Positions 37,159 to 47,555 are shown, counted from the first letter of the stretch. The stretch is DNA of 64,000 nucleotides from Dyella terrae (GCF_022394535.1 NZ_CP089414.1:4464001-4528000); one strand, 5' to 3'. Notes: generated by a model not told the origin, from the sequence alone. Numbers and translations: made by a program.

Positions 37159-39411
37159 TCAAGGTGATGGCCGCAGCAACGAGCCGAACGTCAGATAGAC
37201 CGAACTGTGGCCGCCCTGGGCGTAGCCGTAGCCCAGGAACAAGGGACCGAGCGGGGTCTGGATACCCAGGAACATGCTGCCGGCGTAGATCAGCGAATCA
37301 AACCGCACCTGACTCTTGCTCTGCCAGGTATTACCGGCCTCCAGGCTGGCGCCGATATAGACGGGAGTTGAGAAGATCGCGTCCATCTGCCCTGTGCGCC
37401 GGTACAGCACGGCGCGGCCAAGGAAGGATTGATCACCGTGCAGAGATCTCTCCGGATAGCCCGACAGGTTCAGGAACCCACCCAGGAAGCTCTGCGCTTC
37501 GAAGAACTGGTCCATCTGCTTGTCATGGTCCAGCGCGCTGCTTGCCCACATGCCAAGCAACAGGTGGTAGCGGGTCTCGGCCAGTCCGAAATCCGGTACC
37601 CAGTCGGCCTTCAGTTGCGCCACGTCGCCCGTCTGGTTGCCGCCCAGCCAAGGACGGTACATGTTGTAGGAGAAGTTGACGCGGGCGCCCTTTGACGGGA
37701 ACTGCGCATCGTCCAGGCTATCCCAGTCCATGCCGACCTTGGCGAGGCTGTACTGCTGTTGTTCGCTGAAGAAAGCTTCCGGATTGCCGATGCGCAGATC
37801 GCCCTTGTCAGTGCCACGCGTATACGAGGCGAGTACACGCCAGTAGGGCAGTGGCGACCAGCCCGTTTCGAAACCTAGGTAATTGCGTTTGACGCGGTAT
37901 TCGGCCAGTTGCTTGGAACCATCCGGCGTGAAGACGGGGAAATCTTCGTTGCGCACCAGGCCGTAGGGCATCACATACGTCGATGCGCCCTGGCCGAACG
38001 GCTGGTAGAACTCGGAGGCCAAGCCACCGATGCGACCCATCCATAGCGTGCTGCGCCATTCGGCACCAAGTTTGTTGATATTGGTGGCGTTGACTTCGCC
38101 GGAAATGAGGTACTCGCTGCGCCCGGCGAAATCATCATCCAATTCGAAACCCAGCTTTCCATAGACAGGCCCCCAGGGCTTGTCGCGTGGAATGATCAGC
38201 AGGCCACGATTGCCGTTGTCATCCTGAAGGCGATAGTCGATCTGCTGGTAATTGCCTTGTCCATAGATGCTGCCGATCTGCGCTTCCAGCTTGGTCGGAT
38301 CGAAAGGTTTGTCCACGTCTTTCGCCAAACGTTCGCCGACATACTGAGCGGTGTCGGTGTGGGTGCTATCCACCTTGAGGAAAGCCACCAGGCCAGGATC
38401 GAAGTTGCGGACACGATGTTGCGCGATGAATGCCGACCATTGCTCCGGGCTGACCGACAACGCTTTCAGGCGTGGCAGCGCGGCCTCGGCAGCGGCCTTG
38501 CCAATAGCGATGGCTTCTGCGCCACGGTTGAATTCCGCCGCACTCATGTTGCCCAGCGCTGGGGTGATCAGGATGTCGTCAGGGCTCAGCGTATCCAGCT
38601 GTCGCTGGGTCTTCTCTTCCATGAGTGCGCTGACCATTTGGTTGAGCACAGCCACTGGATTGCTCAGTTCCGCCTTCGTCGCGAGGGGGGAGCCGACGTT
38701 GACGACGATGAGTTGCTGCGCACCCATGTTGCGGGCGACGTCGATGGGCACGTTGTCCATCAGGCCGCCGTCGACCAGTAACTGGTCATCGATGCTGGTG
38801 GGCGCAAAGGCACCGGGCACCGACATGCTCGAGCGAATCGAGAGCGCAAGGTCGCCGGAGCCGAACACGACGGGCTTCCCGGCCACAATGTCTGTGGCCA
38901 CAGCCCGGAACGGGATCGACAGCTGGTCGAAATCGTGGACGTTCCAGGTGGAAATCAGCAGGCGGCGCAGCAGCAGTAGCAGCTTTTGTCCCTGCACCAC
39001 GCCGGCGGGCGTGATGATGCGGCCATTCTTGTAGCCGACTTCGAAGTTAAGCAGATAGCGATAGTCGGCATCCTTGCGCCGCATGGGCAATTCCAGGCGC
39101 GCAGGGTTATCCGAAAACAGGTCGCTCCAGTCCAGCGTGGTAACGATCTGGTGCAGTTCCTCCGGTGTGTAACCCGCCGCGTACATGCCGCCGACGATGG
39201 ATCCCATGCTTGTGCCGGAGATGCGACAAACGGGTATGTGTTCGCGTTCGAGGACTTCGAGTACGCCGATGTGCGCCGCGCCGCGTGCGCCACCGCCGCC
39301 GAGGACGAGGCCGATGCAACGAGGAGTGGAGGCGGCTGGCGCAGATTGCCCCAAGGCGGGCACGGCGATGCACAGAGACAGCAGCACGACCAACGCGAAC
39401 GCGCAACGCAT
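37159..39411 (-). CDS. Patatin-like phospholipase with outer-membrane barrel (PlpD-type, type Vd secretion)
   Basis: A 750-residue protein. A signal peptide precedes a patatin domain (about 30-315) with oxyanion motif GGGGARG, nucleophile Ser68 in GTSMG, and the DGG dyad Asp in LLVDGGLMDNVP. A POTRA-like segment (about 320-400) leads to a 16-strand BamA/Omp85-type barrel (GFELDDDF, SLHGDQSFLGRAVLYRR, FLGYGYAQGG to the end). This is the layout of Pseudomonas PlpD, a type Vd autotransporter that carries a lipase to the cell surface. The start is ATG 39411, with GGGGG 6 bases upstream. Confidence 0.9.
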   Translation of the reverse strand: MRCAFALVVLLSLCIAVPALGQSAPAASTPRCIGLVLGGGGARGAAHIGVLEVLEREHIPVCRISGTSMGSIVGGMYAAGYTPEELHQIVTTLDWSDLFSDNPARLELPMRRKDADYRYLLNFEVGYKNGRIITPAGVVQGQKLLLLLRRLLISTWNVHDFDQLSIPFRAVATDIVAGKPVVFGSGDLALSIRSSMSVPGAFAPTSIDDQLLVDGGLMDNVPIDVARNMGAQQLIVVNVGSPLATKAELSNPVAVLNQMVSALMEEKTQRQLDTLSPDDILITPALGNMSAAEFNRGAEAIAIGKAAAEAALPRLKALSVSPEQWSAFIAQHRVRNFDPGLVAFLKVDSTHTDTAQYVGERLAKDVDKPFDPTKLEAQIGSIYGQGNYQQIDYRLQDDNGNRGLLIIPRDKPWGPVYGKLGFELDDDFAGRSEYLISGEVNATNINKLGAEWRSTLWMGRIGGLASEFYQPFGQGASTYVMPYGLVRNEDFPVFTPDGSKQLAEYRVKRNYLGFETGWSPLPYWRVLASYTRGTDKGDLRIGNPEAFFSEQQQYSLAKVGMDWDSLDDAQFPSKGARVNFSYNMYRPWLGGNQTGDVAQLKADWVPDFGLAETRYHLLLGMWASSALDHDKQMDQFFEAQSFLGGFLNLSGYPERSLHGDQSFLGRAVLYRRTGQMDAIFSTPVYIGASLEAGNTWQSKSQVRFDSLIYAGSMFLGIQTPLGPLFLGYGYAQGGHSSVYLTFGSLLRPSP

Positions 39412-39606
39412 CACCACCCCCAGTCAAGAGAACGGCGTTACCGTGGGGTAGCGCCGAAGTCAGGGCATCCTAAGTCAGAAAGCGGATCTGTGCGTCGGTG
39501 AAATTACTCAAGCGCGCCGACATGACGCCGCATCAAACGCCTATACGATTTCGTCACAAAGCTGTCTGCATGTGAGGAACGATAGGGCACTCCAGGCATG
39601 AGTGCC

Positions 39607-39636
39607 CAAAGAGAAACGGGGCCGAGCCGGCCCCGT
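39607..39636 (-). terminator. Terminator of the molybdenum hydroxylase-like operon
   Basis: A perfect 9-bp stem (ACGGGGCCG with CGGCCCCGT) with an AGC loop, directly after the stop codon. On the minus strand it is followed by a T-rich stretch (TTTCTCTTTGGG). Confidence 0.8.
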
Positions 39637-39639
39637 CTG

Positions 39640-41904
39640 TTACAGCATGCGCAGCATTTCTTTCAGCAGCGGCAGGCGCCGCACGCGCACCGCACTTACG
39701 CGGAACACGGCGTTGGCGAGGGCCGGTGCCGCCGTCGGCATGCCAAGGAAGCTCGCACCGGTCGGGGCGCGGTCGCCGGGCACGAGGATCACGTCGGTGG
39801 TGTCGGGCAGCTGTGCCATGCTCGCCAGCGGATAGTCTTTCCAATTGTGCTGCTGGACCTGGCTGTCCTTGTAGCTCACCGAAAGGTTGAGCGCTGTGGA
39901 CAATGCGTCGAGCGTGGCGCCAGCGACCTGGCCTTCGAGACCGGTCGGGTTGACCACGCGGCCGACGTCGACCGCGCACACCACGCGTTCGATGTTGAGC
40001 TTGTCGCCTTGCAGCGATGCCTCCACGGCATGCGCCACGTAGGCACCGTCAACGTGCCAGCAGGCGATGCCAAGACCGTTCACCGTGCGCAGCCAGTTCT
40101 TCCACTCGATGCGATCGGCCACCAGCTTAAGCACGTTGATCAGGCGACCAGTGTCGAGCGTGCGCCCATCACCCAACGGGATCATGCGCGGCTCACCGAT
40201 CAGGCGCAGCCGGGTGACCAGCGGGTCTTCCTTGAGCGAGTGGGCGATCTCGTCGACAAAGCTCTCGACGGCGAAGGCGTTGCTTATGTGAGACGTGCCA
40301 CGCGAGGGGCCGCGCAACATCGCCGAAGGCAGGGAATACCAGTCGCTGCGCAGGTTGGGCACGAGCCCCGCCGGCAACTGATGGGCGTCCACTTCAGACG
40401 TCCACAGGCGATTGTCGGGCACGCCACGCTGCGCCAGTGCCGAGGCGCTGGCCATGCGCTGATTCCAGGTGAGAATCTGGCGCTTGCCATCCAACGCCGC
40501 GCTGAACTTGTGCACAGTGGCGGAGCGGTAGTAGTCCTGCGTCAGGTCTTCGTCACGCGTCCACATCAGCTTGACCGGCTTCTCCACCGCCTTGGCGAGC
40601 ATGACGGCTTCGGCGACGTAGTCGTGGTCCAGGCGGCGGCCATAGCCACCGCCGACACGCGGCACGCGGATGTCGATCTGCGCGGGCGACAGGCCCGTAA
40701 GGCGCTGGACGACCGCCCATGCCTGCTGTGGCGCCTGCGTGGGCACGACGAGGACAGCACGGTCCTTGTCGATCTTCACCACGCAGTTCATGGGTTCAGG
40801 TGTGGCATGGGCGAGCCATGGCTGCACGTAGGTGGCTTCGATGCGCCGCGCCGCTTTCTTCGCAGCACTATCGACATCGCCGTCGTTGCGCACACGTGCG
40901 GCCGGTTGGGCGTCCTTGTCGTTGACCACGTCGGCAGCCTGTTGCTCGAACCAGGCGCTGTTTTCGCTTTGTGCGCCGGGCTTCCAGTGCAACTTCAGCT
41001 TGGCGCGGCCCTGCAAGGCGGCCCAGGTATTTTCAGCGAGCACGGCCACGGCGGGCGAACGCACGGTCTGGCCGAGTGGAACGCCCGCTTCGGGCTTGAT
41101 CTGTACCACCTTGACCACGCCCTTCACGGCGAGCGTGTCGGTGGTGTCCAGGCTGTCCACGCTGCCATCGGGCCATGGGCAATGCGACAGCACGGCCACC
41201 AGCGCTTCCGCCACGTAGGTGTCGAGCGCATAGGCGGTCTGACCGGTGACGATGGCGCGTGCGTTGATGTCGCCGGCAGGCTGACCAATCAGGGTGTAGT
41301 GGTCGGGCGTCTTCGGCTGCACGGGTGAATCGGGCGGCTGGATCTTCGCCGCGGCATCGACCAGGGTGCCGTAGCCAAAACGGCGGCCGTCCGGCGCGAC
41401 GACGCTGCCTTCCTCGCAACGCAGGCGATCGGCGGGCACGCCAAGGCGACGCGCGGCGGCCTGCATCAGCAGCCAGCGTGCGAGCGCACCAGCGCCGCGC
41501 AGGTCGGCCCATGCGGCCGGGATGGAGTCGCCCAGACCGCTGGTCTGGTGGCCATACACCCAACGCGGCTTGCCGTTGTCGTCGTCCACACCAAGGCCGA
41601 GCGGCACCACGCTGACGCGCGTCCAGTCGGCATCCAGCTCGTCGGCGATGATGCGAGCGAGCGAGGTGGAGGTGCCGGTGCCGGTGTCCGGATCACGAAT
41701 ACCGATGACCACATTGCCGTCCGCGTCGATACGGACGTACGCGCCGAGGCCATAGAGCGTATCGCCCAGCATCGATGGCGGAATCGGCGCGTCGGCTGCC
41801 TCCGCAAACGGAATGCCGACGATCAGTGCGCCGGCCGCACCGGCGAGCACCTTGAGGAAATGGCGGCGCGAAAGCGGCATCTTGGATTCGTTGGCGTCGC
41901 TCAT
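39640..41904 (-). CDS. Molybdopterin-binding hydroxylase large subunit, IorB-like, with catalytic Glu replaced
   Basis: A 754-residue protein of the xanthine dehydrogenase/isoquinoline 1-oxidoreductase beta-subunit family. It has a Tat signal (LSRRHFLKVLAGAAGALIVG, Arg13-Arg14), so it should be exported folded. The GGGYGRR cofactor block and the LMWTRDEDLTQDYYRSA region fit the family. The C-terminal active-site block that usually reads GVGEPGTPPxAPAxAN is here GASFLGMPTAAPALAN, placing Phe719 where the catalytic Glu should be. ATG 41904 overlaps the stop of the small-subunit gene by 4 bases (ATGA). It is either an altered enzyme or a non-hydroxylase relative. Confidence 0.85.
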   Translation of the reverse strand: MSDANESKMPLSRRHFLKVLAGAAGALIVGIPFAEAADAPIPPSMLGDTLYGLGAYVRIDADGNVVIGIRDPDTGTGTSTSLARIIADELDADWTRVSVVPLGLGVDDDNGKPRWVYGHQTSGLGDSIPAAWADLRGAGALARWLLMQAAARRLGVPADRLRCEEGSVVAPDGRRFGYGTLVDAAAKIQPPDSPVQPKTPDHYTLIGQPAGDINARAIVTGQTAYALDTYVAEALVAVLSHCPWPDGSVDSLDTTDTLAVKGVVKVVQIKPEAGVPLGQTVRSPAVAVLAENTWAALQGRAKLKLHWKPGAQSENSAWFEQQAADVVNDKDAQPAARVRNDGDVDSAAKKAARRIEATYVQPWLAHATPEPMNCVVKIDKDRAVLVVPTQAPQQAWAVVQRLTGLSPAQIDIRVPRVGGGYGRRLDHDYVAEAVMLAKAVEKPVKLMWTRDEDLTQDYYRSATVHKFSAALDGKRQILTWNQRMASASALAQRGVPDNRLWTSEVDAHQLPAGLVPNLRSDWYSLPSAMLRGPSRGTSHISNAFAVESFVDEIAHSLKEDPLVTRLRLIGEPRMIPLGDGRTLDTGRLINVLKLVADRIEWKNWLRTVNGLGIACWHVDGAYVAHAVEASLQGDKLNIERVVCAVDVGRVVNPTGLEGQVAGATLDALSTALNLSVSYKDSQVQQHNWKDYPLASMAQLPDTTDVILVPGDRAPTGASFLGMPTAAPALANAVFRVSAVRVRRLPLLKEMLRML

Positions 41905-42431
41905 GCCTGGGCTCCCTTGGCGGCGCGCTTGATGGCGAGACGCACGCGGGTCTGGCAGCCGCAGCGGCAGAGATTGGGCAACTGGTCGATATCGTTGTCG
42001 CTCGGTTGCGGATGGCGATTGAGTAGATCGAGCGAAGCCATCAGCCAGCCTGGTGTGCAATAGCCGCAGCCGATGGCGTCTTCGTCGACGAAGGCCTGCT
42101 GCAGCGGATGGAGCTTGCCGTCGGCGGCGGCGAGGCCTTCGACGGTGGTCACCTTTTTGCCGGCCAACTTGACGACCGGCAGGCTGGTGGCTGACGCGAG
42201 CTTGCCGTCGACCAGCACGAGGTCATAGCCACCCTCGCCATGCTCGCCGCTGTACTTGGTGCCGGTGAGGCGCAGCACATCGCGCAGATACCACAGCAAG
42301 GGCATCTGGTCGTCGCCGGTGTGGCGATAGCTCCTGCCATTGATCTCCAGGTCGACTCCCTCGCGCACCTTCTCGGGCACGACGGTGTTGCTTGTTCCGG
42401 GTGTCGGCATCTGGTCTTGCGCGTTCGCCAT
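41901..42431 (-). CDS. IorA-like iron-sulphur subunit lacking the first [2Fe-2S] ligands
   Basis: A 176-residue small subunit. The C-terminal [2Fe-2S] ligands are present: Cys122 and Cys125 in GCGYCTPGW, and Cys155 and Cys157 in NLCRCGCQ. The N-terminal plant-ferredoxin-type motif, usually TKxGCGxxxCGACTVxxDG with a fourth Cys shortly after, reads TKYSGEHGEGGYDLVLVDGK followed by LASAT, with no Cys at all. The reading frame is intact on both sides, so this is a real substitution. It would carry one cluster instead of two. Start 42431 has AAGGAG upstream (11 bases); 42461 is an alternative. Coupled to the large subunit by an ATGA overlap. Confidence 0.85.
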   Translation of the reverse strand: MANAQDQMPTPGTSNTVVPEKVREGVDLEINGRSYRHTGDDQMPLLWYLRDVLRLTGTKYSGEHGEGGYDLVLVDGKLASATSLPVVKLAGKKVTTVEGLAAADGKLHPLQQAFVDEDAIGCGYCTPGWLMASLDLLNRHPQPSDNDIDQLPNLCRCGCQTRVRLAIKRAAKGAQA

Positions 42432-42482
42432 CGGTTCGGAGCTCCTTCGGAATCCACTCATTGTGGCATTGCAGCGCGGTCC

Positions 42483-43841
42483 TTAGGAGGCAGCCCGGCT
42501 GAACAGGCGTCGCCACACCAGGTAGACCGGGATGCCCGCGGCCATGATCAGCAGGCCGATACCGGTGTTTTCGGGGCTGTTCTGCAGGCTCTGTACCACC
42601 ACCAGGCCCACCGTGCCGATGAAGATCAGCGGAAGCACCGGGTAGCCGGGTACGCGGAAACTGGCCTGGTTACCCTCGCGCCGGCGATACCAGAACAGCG
42701 TGGCGACACCCACCGCGCAGGCGAGCCAGTCGCCAAAGGTGGCGTAATCGAGCAGTTGGCCGTAGCTGCCGGATAGCACCAGCACAATGGCCCAGCCCGA
42801 GAGCAGCAACAGGGCGACGTTGGGCGTGCGGTGCACCGGGTGCAGGCGCGCGACGCTGCGGAAGAACAGGCCATCGTCGCCCATCACCTGCAGCACGCGT
42901 GCACCGGATACCAGGGTGATGTTGCAGAAGCCGAGCGTGGAAATCGCAATGCCGATGGCCATGACCTTGGCGCCCATGCTGCCGAACACGCGCTGCATCA
43001 CGTCGGCTGCCGGGGTGTGGCTGGCGGCGAGACCGTCATGGCCAAGTACGGCGAGGTAGGCGAGGTTCACCAGCGCATATGCGGTGATCACCAGCACCAT
43101 GCCGATAAAGAGCGCCCGGGGCAGGGTGCGCTGGGGTTCGGCCACTTCACCCGCGAGATTGTTGAGGTAAGTGAAGCCGGAATACGCAAACAGCACCGGC
43201 AGGGCTGCACCCATGAAACCGACGCCGGCGAATGCAGGATCCGGGGCCAGTACATCCTTACTGCCGGCACCGGCGAGGAATAGCCCGCACACCACCAGCG
43301 CTGCGACAGCCAGCAGCTTCAGCACGGTGAACAGGTTATGCACTTGTGCGCCGAGCTTCAGGCCGAACAGATTGATCAGCGCCACGAAAGCCAGGGCGCC
43401 TGCGGCCAGCGGCGTGATCATGCTGGTCGGCAACCCGAATACCGCGGCGGCATAGCTGGCGAAGATGGTGGCCACCGCCGCGCTGGAGCCCGAATAGATC
43501 ACCAGCAGCATGGTCCAGCCGAACAGGAACCCGGCCAACGGCCCGAAGGCCTCGCGCAGGTAGACGTAGCTGCCGCCCGCATGGGGGCGACGGGCACCCA
43601 GTTCGGCGTAACACAGGGCGCCGATAAGGGTCAGCACGCCTGCGCCCACCCACACCAGCAGCAGAGCTAACCCGGATTCCGTGCGCCCTGCGGCGATATA
43701 GGGATTCAGGAAGATGCCGCCGCCGATCAGTCCACCGACCACGATCAGGGCTGCATCCCACGGGCGGAGACGACGGACGTAGCCGCCGGACGTCGAGATG
43801 TCGCTCATGAATGCTTCGCTGCGGGAAAGTGCAGCGAGCAT
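42483..43841 (-). CDS. APC-family amino acid permease
   Basis: A 452-residue inner-membrane transporter with about 12 helices, of the APC superfamily (amino acid/polyamine/organocation). The signature first helix is present (AALIVVGGLIGGGIFLNPYIA, the unwound GGGIF substrate site). Helices 6-8 (VLFAYSGFTYLNNLAGEVAEPQRTLPRAL) fit the family. Start 43841 has GGGAGG upstream, and 43808 (MSDIST) is an alternative. It is followed after 51 bp by the molybdenum hydroxylase-like pair on the same strand. The substrate is unknown. Confidence 0.87.
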   Translation of the reverse strand: MLAALSRSEAFMSDISTSGGYVRRLRPWDAALIVVGGLIGGGIFLNPYIAAGRTESGLALLLVWVGAGVLTLIGALCYAELGARRPHAGGSYVYLREAFGPLAGFLFGWTMLLVIYSGSSAAVATIFASYAAAVFGLPTSMITPLAAGALAFVALINLFGLKLGAQVHNLFTVLKLLAVAALVVCGLFLAGAGSKDVLAPDPAFAGVGFMGAALPVLFAYSGFTYLNNLAGEVAEPQRTLPRALFIGMVLVITAYALVNLAYLAVLGHDGLAASHTPAADVMQRVFGSMGAKVMAIGIAISTLGFCNITLVSGARVLQVMGDDGLFFRSVARLHPVHRTPNVALLLLSGWAIVLVLSGSYGQLLDYATFGDWLACAVGVATLFWYRRREGNQASFRVPGYPVLPLIFIGTVGLVVVQSLQNSPENTGIGLLIMAAGIPVYLVWRRLFSRAAS

Positions 43842-43902
43842 GGCAACTGGGGCCTCCCGCAGCAAGCCCTCTCGGTTTGTGTTGGCCCACGCAGGATCAC
43901 CA

Positions 43903-44991
43903 TCAATAAGTCACGGTGGCGATGACGGTGTCGCTGTAAAGGCCGGGCGGCACCGACGCCGGAGCCATCAGACTGGCGTAAATCGTCAGGTTCTGTGCTG
44001 AGCCGGTACCGATGCCGGACGCGGTGCTCGTACCCGCCGAGCCATCGCCCCAGGGGCGCGAACGCGCGGCATCGGTATACAAGGCGTAGGTCAGTGTTTC
44101 ACTGCCGCCGTTTCGGGTGAGTTTGCGTGCCCCGACATTGGCGCCGGCCCCTTGCCCCGCGTCGAGCGATACGCTGTATGAGGTAGTGCTGGGACAGGTG
44201 ACGGTGATGGTGCCATTGCTGGTCACCGGTGCGGTGATCTGGCCAACCTGGCCGAAATCGATAGTCGTGGCGGATATCTGGCAGTCGGACACGACTTTGG
44301 CCGTGACCGCGAACGGGAATGTCCCCGATCCCGTAAACGAGGTGCTGCAGGCCGGTGGATTCGACGTAAAGCCGGAGACGGTAATCAAGGTGTCGACAGT
44401 AGCAAACGTGGTCGTATAGGTGCCGGGTGCAGCCGGCTGATTGCCCGTAATCTTCGCGTAGTAGGGCAGCACGGCGAAGCCGGCCCCGGAGGACAGCGGA
44501 ATATCAACGATGTTTGGCTGGGGATTGGAGTCAGAAAAAGAGGTCCATGGTTTGGTATATGTGGCATCCGTATAGATGCTCCAGTGCAATACCGCACCGG
44601 AGGGACCCGGCAAGGTGCGATCGCTCCATGTGCCCGAATTGCTGGGTAGCCCGATATTCGCGCATGCGCGGACGTACGGCGTGGCGAATCCAGAACAGGA
44701 GATATTGAGGCTGCCAGAAACGGTAGAGCCATCCTTCGCGCTGACCGAACCGAAATTGACGTTAGCTAACGTACCGCTGCAGCTTTGTGCTGCCGCGCTG
44801 CCGCTCCCCAGCACCAGCCACAGCAACCCCAGCAGGATAGGCAACCACACCCATTTCGCGCGGTTGGGCCTCGGGCCGACCTGATCGACGGAATCGTCGA
44901 CTTCAGTGGACGTCGAAGAAAATGGGCGGTTGCACATGGGCGTCACCGTAGGGCGATGGGAACGAAACAGGTCGCCATGGCCGGCATTCAT
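43903..44991 (-). CDS. Two-domain spore-coat-U fimbrial protein, probable tip adhesin (CsuE-like)
   Basis: A 362-residue protein. A long N-terminal region leads to an export signal (WLPILLGLLWLVLGSGSAAAQ) and two spore-coat-U domains. Domain 1 starts SCSGTLANVNFGSVSAKDGS; domain 2 starts CQISATTIDFGQVGQI and ends PGLYSDTVIATVTY, the usual C-terminal donor-type strand. In archaic chaperone-usher systems, two-domain members such as CsuE form the tip. The ATG at 44991 overlaps the usher stop by 4 bases (ATGA), implying coupled synthesis; ATG 44937 is an alternative start. Last gene of the fimbrial operon. Confidence 0.85.
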   Translation of the reverse strand: MNAGHGDLFRSHRPTVTPMCNRPFSSTSTEVDDSVDQVGPRPNRAKWVWLPILLGLLWLVLGSGSAAAQSCSGTLANVNFGSVSAKDGSTVSGSLNISCSGFATPYVRACANIGLPSNSGTWSDRTLPGPSGAVLHWSIYTDATYTKPWTSFSDSNPQPNIVDIPLSSGAGFAVLPYYAKITGNQPAAPGTYTTTFATVDTLITVSGFTSNPPACSTSFTGSGTFPFAVTAKVVSDCQISATTIDFGQVGQITAPVTSNGTITVTCPSTTSYSVSLDAGQGAGANVGARKLTRNGGSETLTYALYTDAARSRPWGDGSAGTSTASGIGTGSAQNLTIYASLMAPASVPPGLYSDTVIATVTY

Positions 44992-47457
44992 GGTGTGCCC
45001 CCTGGCTTGCAGGTATAGGGACCCATGGTTTGCATGGTGTTCTTCGTACTGAACTCGATGTGCGCCATGCATAGAATGTCGCCCACCTTCGCCGAAATAA
45101 CATTGCCGCCCGGCTGCAAGTGTGGGAAGAACACCTGGCCGTCGTAGCCCAGCGTATAAGTCGCGGTATCGCCTTGAAGGGTGATGGCTGTGCCCACCGG
45201 CAAGGGGCGGCCTTGCTCATCCTGCAATACCACCACAGCCCCCTGATAGCGACTAACGGGAAAGCGCGCCAATACGCCGGAACGTCCACGCGGAACGACG
45301 TCCAGATGATCGGTTTCCACCTCCGCATCCACGGGCAGGTTCAGGGTATCGATGGCCAAATGGTTGGCGTTGTACGACAGCAGATCCGGAATAAGCAGAT
45401 GCCCGCCGCTACTCGTGTCGCCGACCACGCGATTTTCTCGCAGCACCGGCACGTCGGGCGTGCCATTTGTGGTCACGACGGCGAAGGCATCGCTGATGGG
45501 GCGCGACGCCAACAACGCGCCATCCATCAATACCAACGAACCCGTCGCGTACAGCGAGCGCGTGGTGAAGCTGCTGCCCGCTGCCGTGGATGAATGCTCG
45601 ACCTGCGCCGATACGTCGCCATAGCTCCCCTGGTAGTCCAGGCGGCCCAGGTCGTGGCGGTAGCCTGCGTTGCCACCGTCGGCGAGCACGTTCCAGCCGA
45701 AGCCGCCCTTGTCGTAATCGATCGATTGACTGGCCGATGCCGCCAGCGTGTTTGCGTCGCCATAGCGGCTTGCACTCAGCGAGACGCTGATGCGGTGGTC
45801 CAGGTTCACAATGACGCCTAGATACAGGCCGAGCGACTGCGCCTGGTCGCGGTCGCGGAAGGCATTGGCAAACAGGCTCACACGGCTGCCGAAGCTGGCG
45901 TTGTAGCCTAGTGACAGGATGCGCGATCCACCCAGGATCGAGGCGTCCTGTCGCGCATAGGTGAGTGACACACTTTGACGTGGCGTCAATGCCACACTGA
46001 CGGAGGCATGCAACTGACGCTTGGGTAACGTGACGCCGCGAACGCTGCCCAGATCAAGGTAGTCGCCATAGGTCCGCATGCCTTGCAGGTCGAAGCTGAC
46101 GATGGGCGAGATGTATTGATAACCAAAGCTTGCCTGCTCGCCAGAACTGTCGCCGCGATGCACCGTGTACGAACCGTTGAGCACGCCGAAGCGCCCCAGC
46201 GCAACAAGGCCCCCCCGCGCCGATGTTGTGCAATCCGCTCATCATTTCCATGTGCGCTTCGGCAGTGAACGCGTTGTCGACGCCGTACCGCCACGTGCCA
46301 TTCGCGGCCGGCTTGGAAATGTAGTCGAACGAGCGACTGCCGTAGTCCATGCGCGGATAACCCATTTCGAACGACCATTCCGAGAGGCCTTGACTCAAAA
46401 GTCGTGGGTCAACATAAAGCGCTTGATTGACGTTCACTTCGCGGCCCAGCGCGTCGCGATAAACCAGCGTGGCGTGGCCTGCGCCCGTGAGTGACGGTGG
46501 CGTATCGATCAGGAACGGTCCGCCGTTGGCCAGGCCCGAAAATTGGCGCAATCCATTGATGTACAGATCCACGGTGGTCGGTACCACCGCGCTCCCACCG
46601 AGCGCGGGAACGGGAAAGGTCACCAGGTCTGGCCGGACGGTGAAGTTGTACGCGATGCCGAAACCACCCAACCGTATCGATCGCGACCATGGCAATGACG
46701 ACGACACCTGATCGCCTGCGGTATAGGTGATGAGCGACGTCGTGGACGCATAGTTCCAGTACGTATCCTGGCGCAGGTATCGGCTTTGGCCGCCTTCCAC
46801 AGTGGTGTAGCCCGAGTTGACGAAATCGCCGATGGGCGAGAACAGGCGCAGTTCGGTGCCCACGGCTAAAGTACGATTTAGCGCGTTATAGGCTGCCGTT
46901 GCCTCGCTTTCGCTGAGAGGTGGACTACTGCCATAACTACCTTCGCCCTGCGCGGGCGCGAGCAGGCGTTGAGCGTCATTGCGCTGGACATAGCTGATGC
47001 GCGTGCCCTGCGCGTTCACGGCATAGTTCAGCAAAAGGCCTGTGCCGGAGGTTGGTGAGGGGGGTGGCGCGCGGTAACCCAGTTGCTCTGGTTGCAGTTG
47101 ACTATCCGGCAACTTGAAGTCGATGCGCTGTGCTTGCGCGTCGTAGTGGTATGTCAAATCTGGAATGGCATCGAGCGCCACGCAGTTGCGGTTGCTGGTG
47201 ACGAGACGTTCGGTTCGCACGCCGAGTTCGCGCAACTCGTCGACACTCACGCAAAAGCCGCCGGCGACACGGTCTACGCGCACGATCAGTTGCTGGTCCC
47301 GTCCGTTAACGGATGCCGCAAGGTAATAGGTGCCACTTATCGAATCAGGCGACGACGTCTGCGCGAACACGGACGTCGCCGGCTCCAGGCCGAACACGCT
47401 GCACAGGCCGCACGTCACTCCCCAGCGGCGAAGCACGGAGGCCATCGTAGATTCCAT
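44988..47457 (-). CDS. Fimbrial outer-membrane usher, CsuD-like (one frameshift)
   Basis: The repaired product is 822 residues. After a signal (ending in SVFAQ) comes the usher N-domain (YYLAASVNGRDQQLIVRVDRVAGGFCVSVDELRELG), the 24-strand barrel with its plug, and C-terminal domains (VVLQDEQGRPLPVGTAITLQG, YDGQVFFPHLQPG). It exports and assembles fimbrial subunits delivered by the chaperone. As given, the frame breaks at a C7 run (46210-46216, G7 on the coding strand); removing one base joins NIGAGG to LVALGRFGVLNGSY smoothly. Start 47457 is chosen (MESTMASV); a GTG at 47475 with GGAGG upstream is possible. Confidence 0.87.
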
Positions 47458-47555
47458 GGATAGGCAAGCCTCCACATCGCGGCCTCCACTGCATGACCGA
47501 CGTGGGTGAGGCTGCCGATGTTTTGGTTGGCCTTGCGGGTCAAGTTACGCGGTGG

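Noticed and set aside
39598..41328. Open frame of 576 codons antisense to the molybdenum hydroxylase-like gene
   Set aside because: Starts inside the terminator hairpin and has no recognisable protein features.
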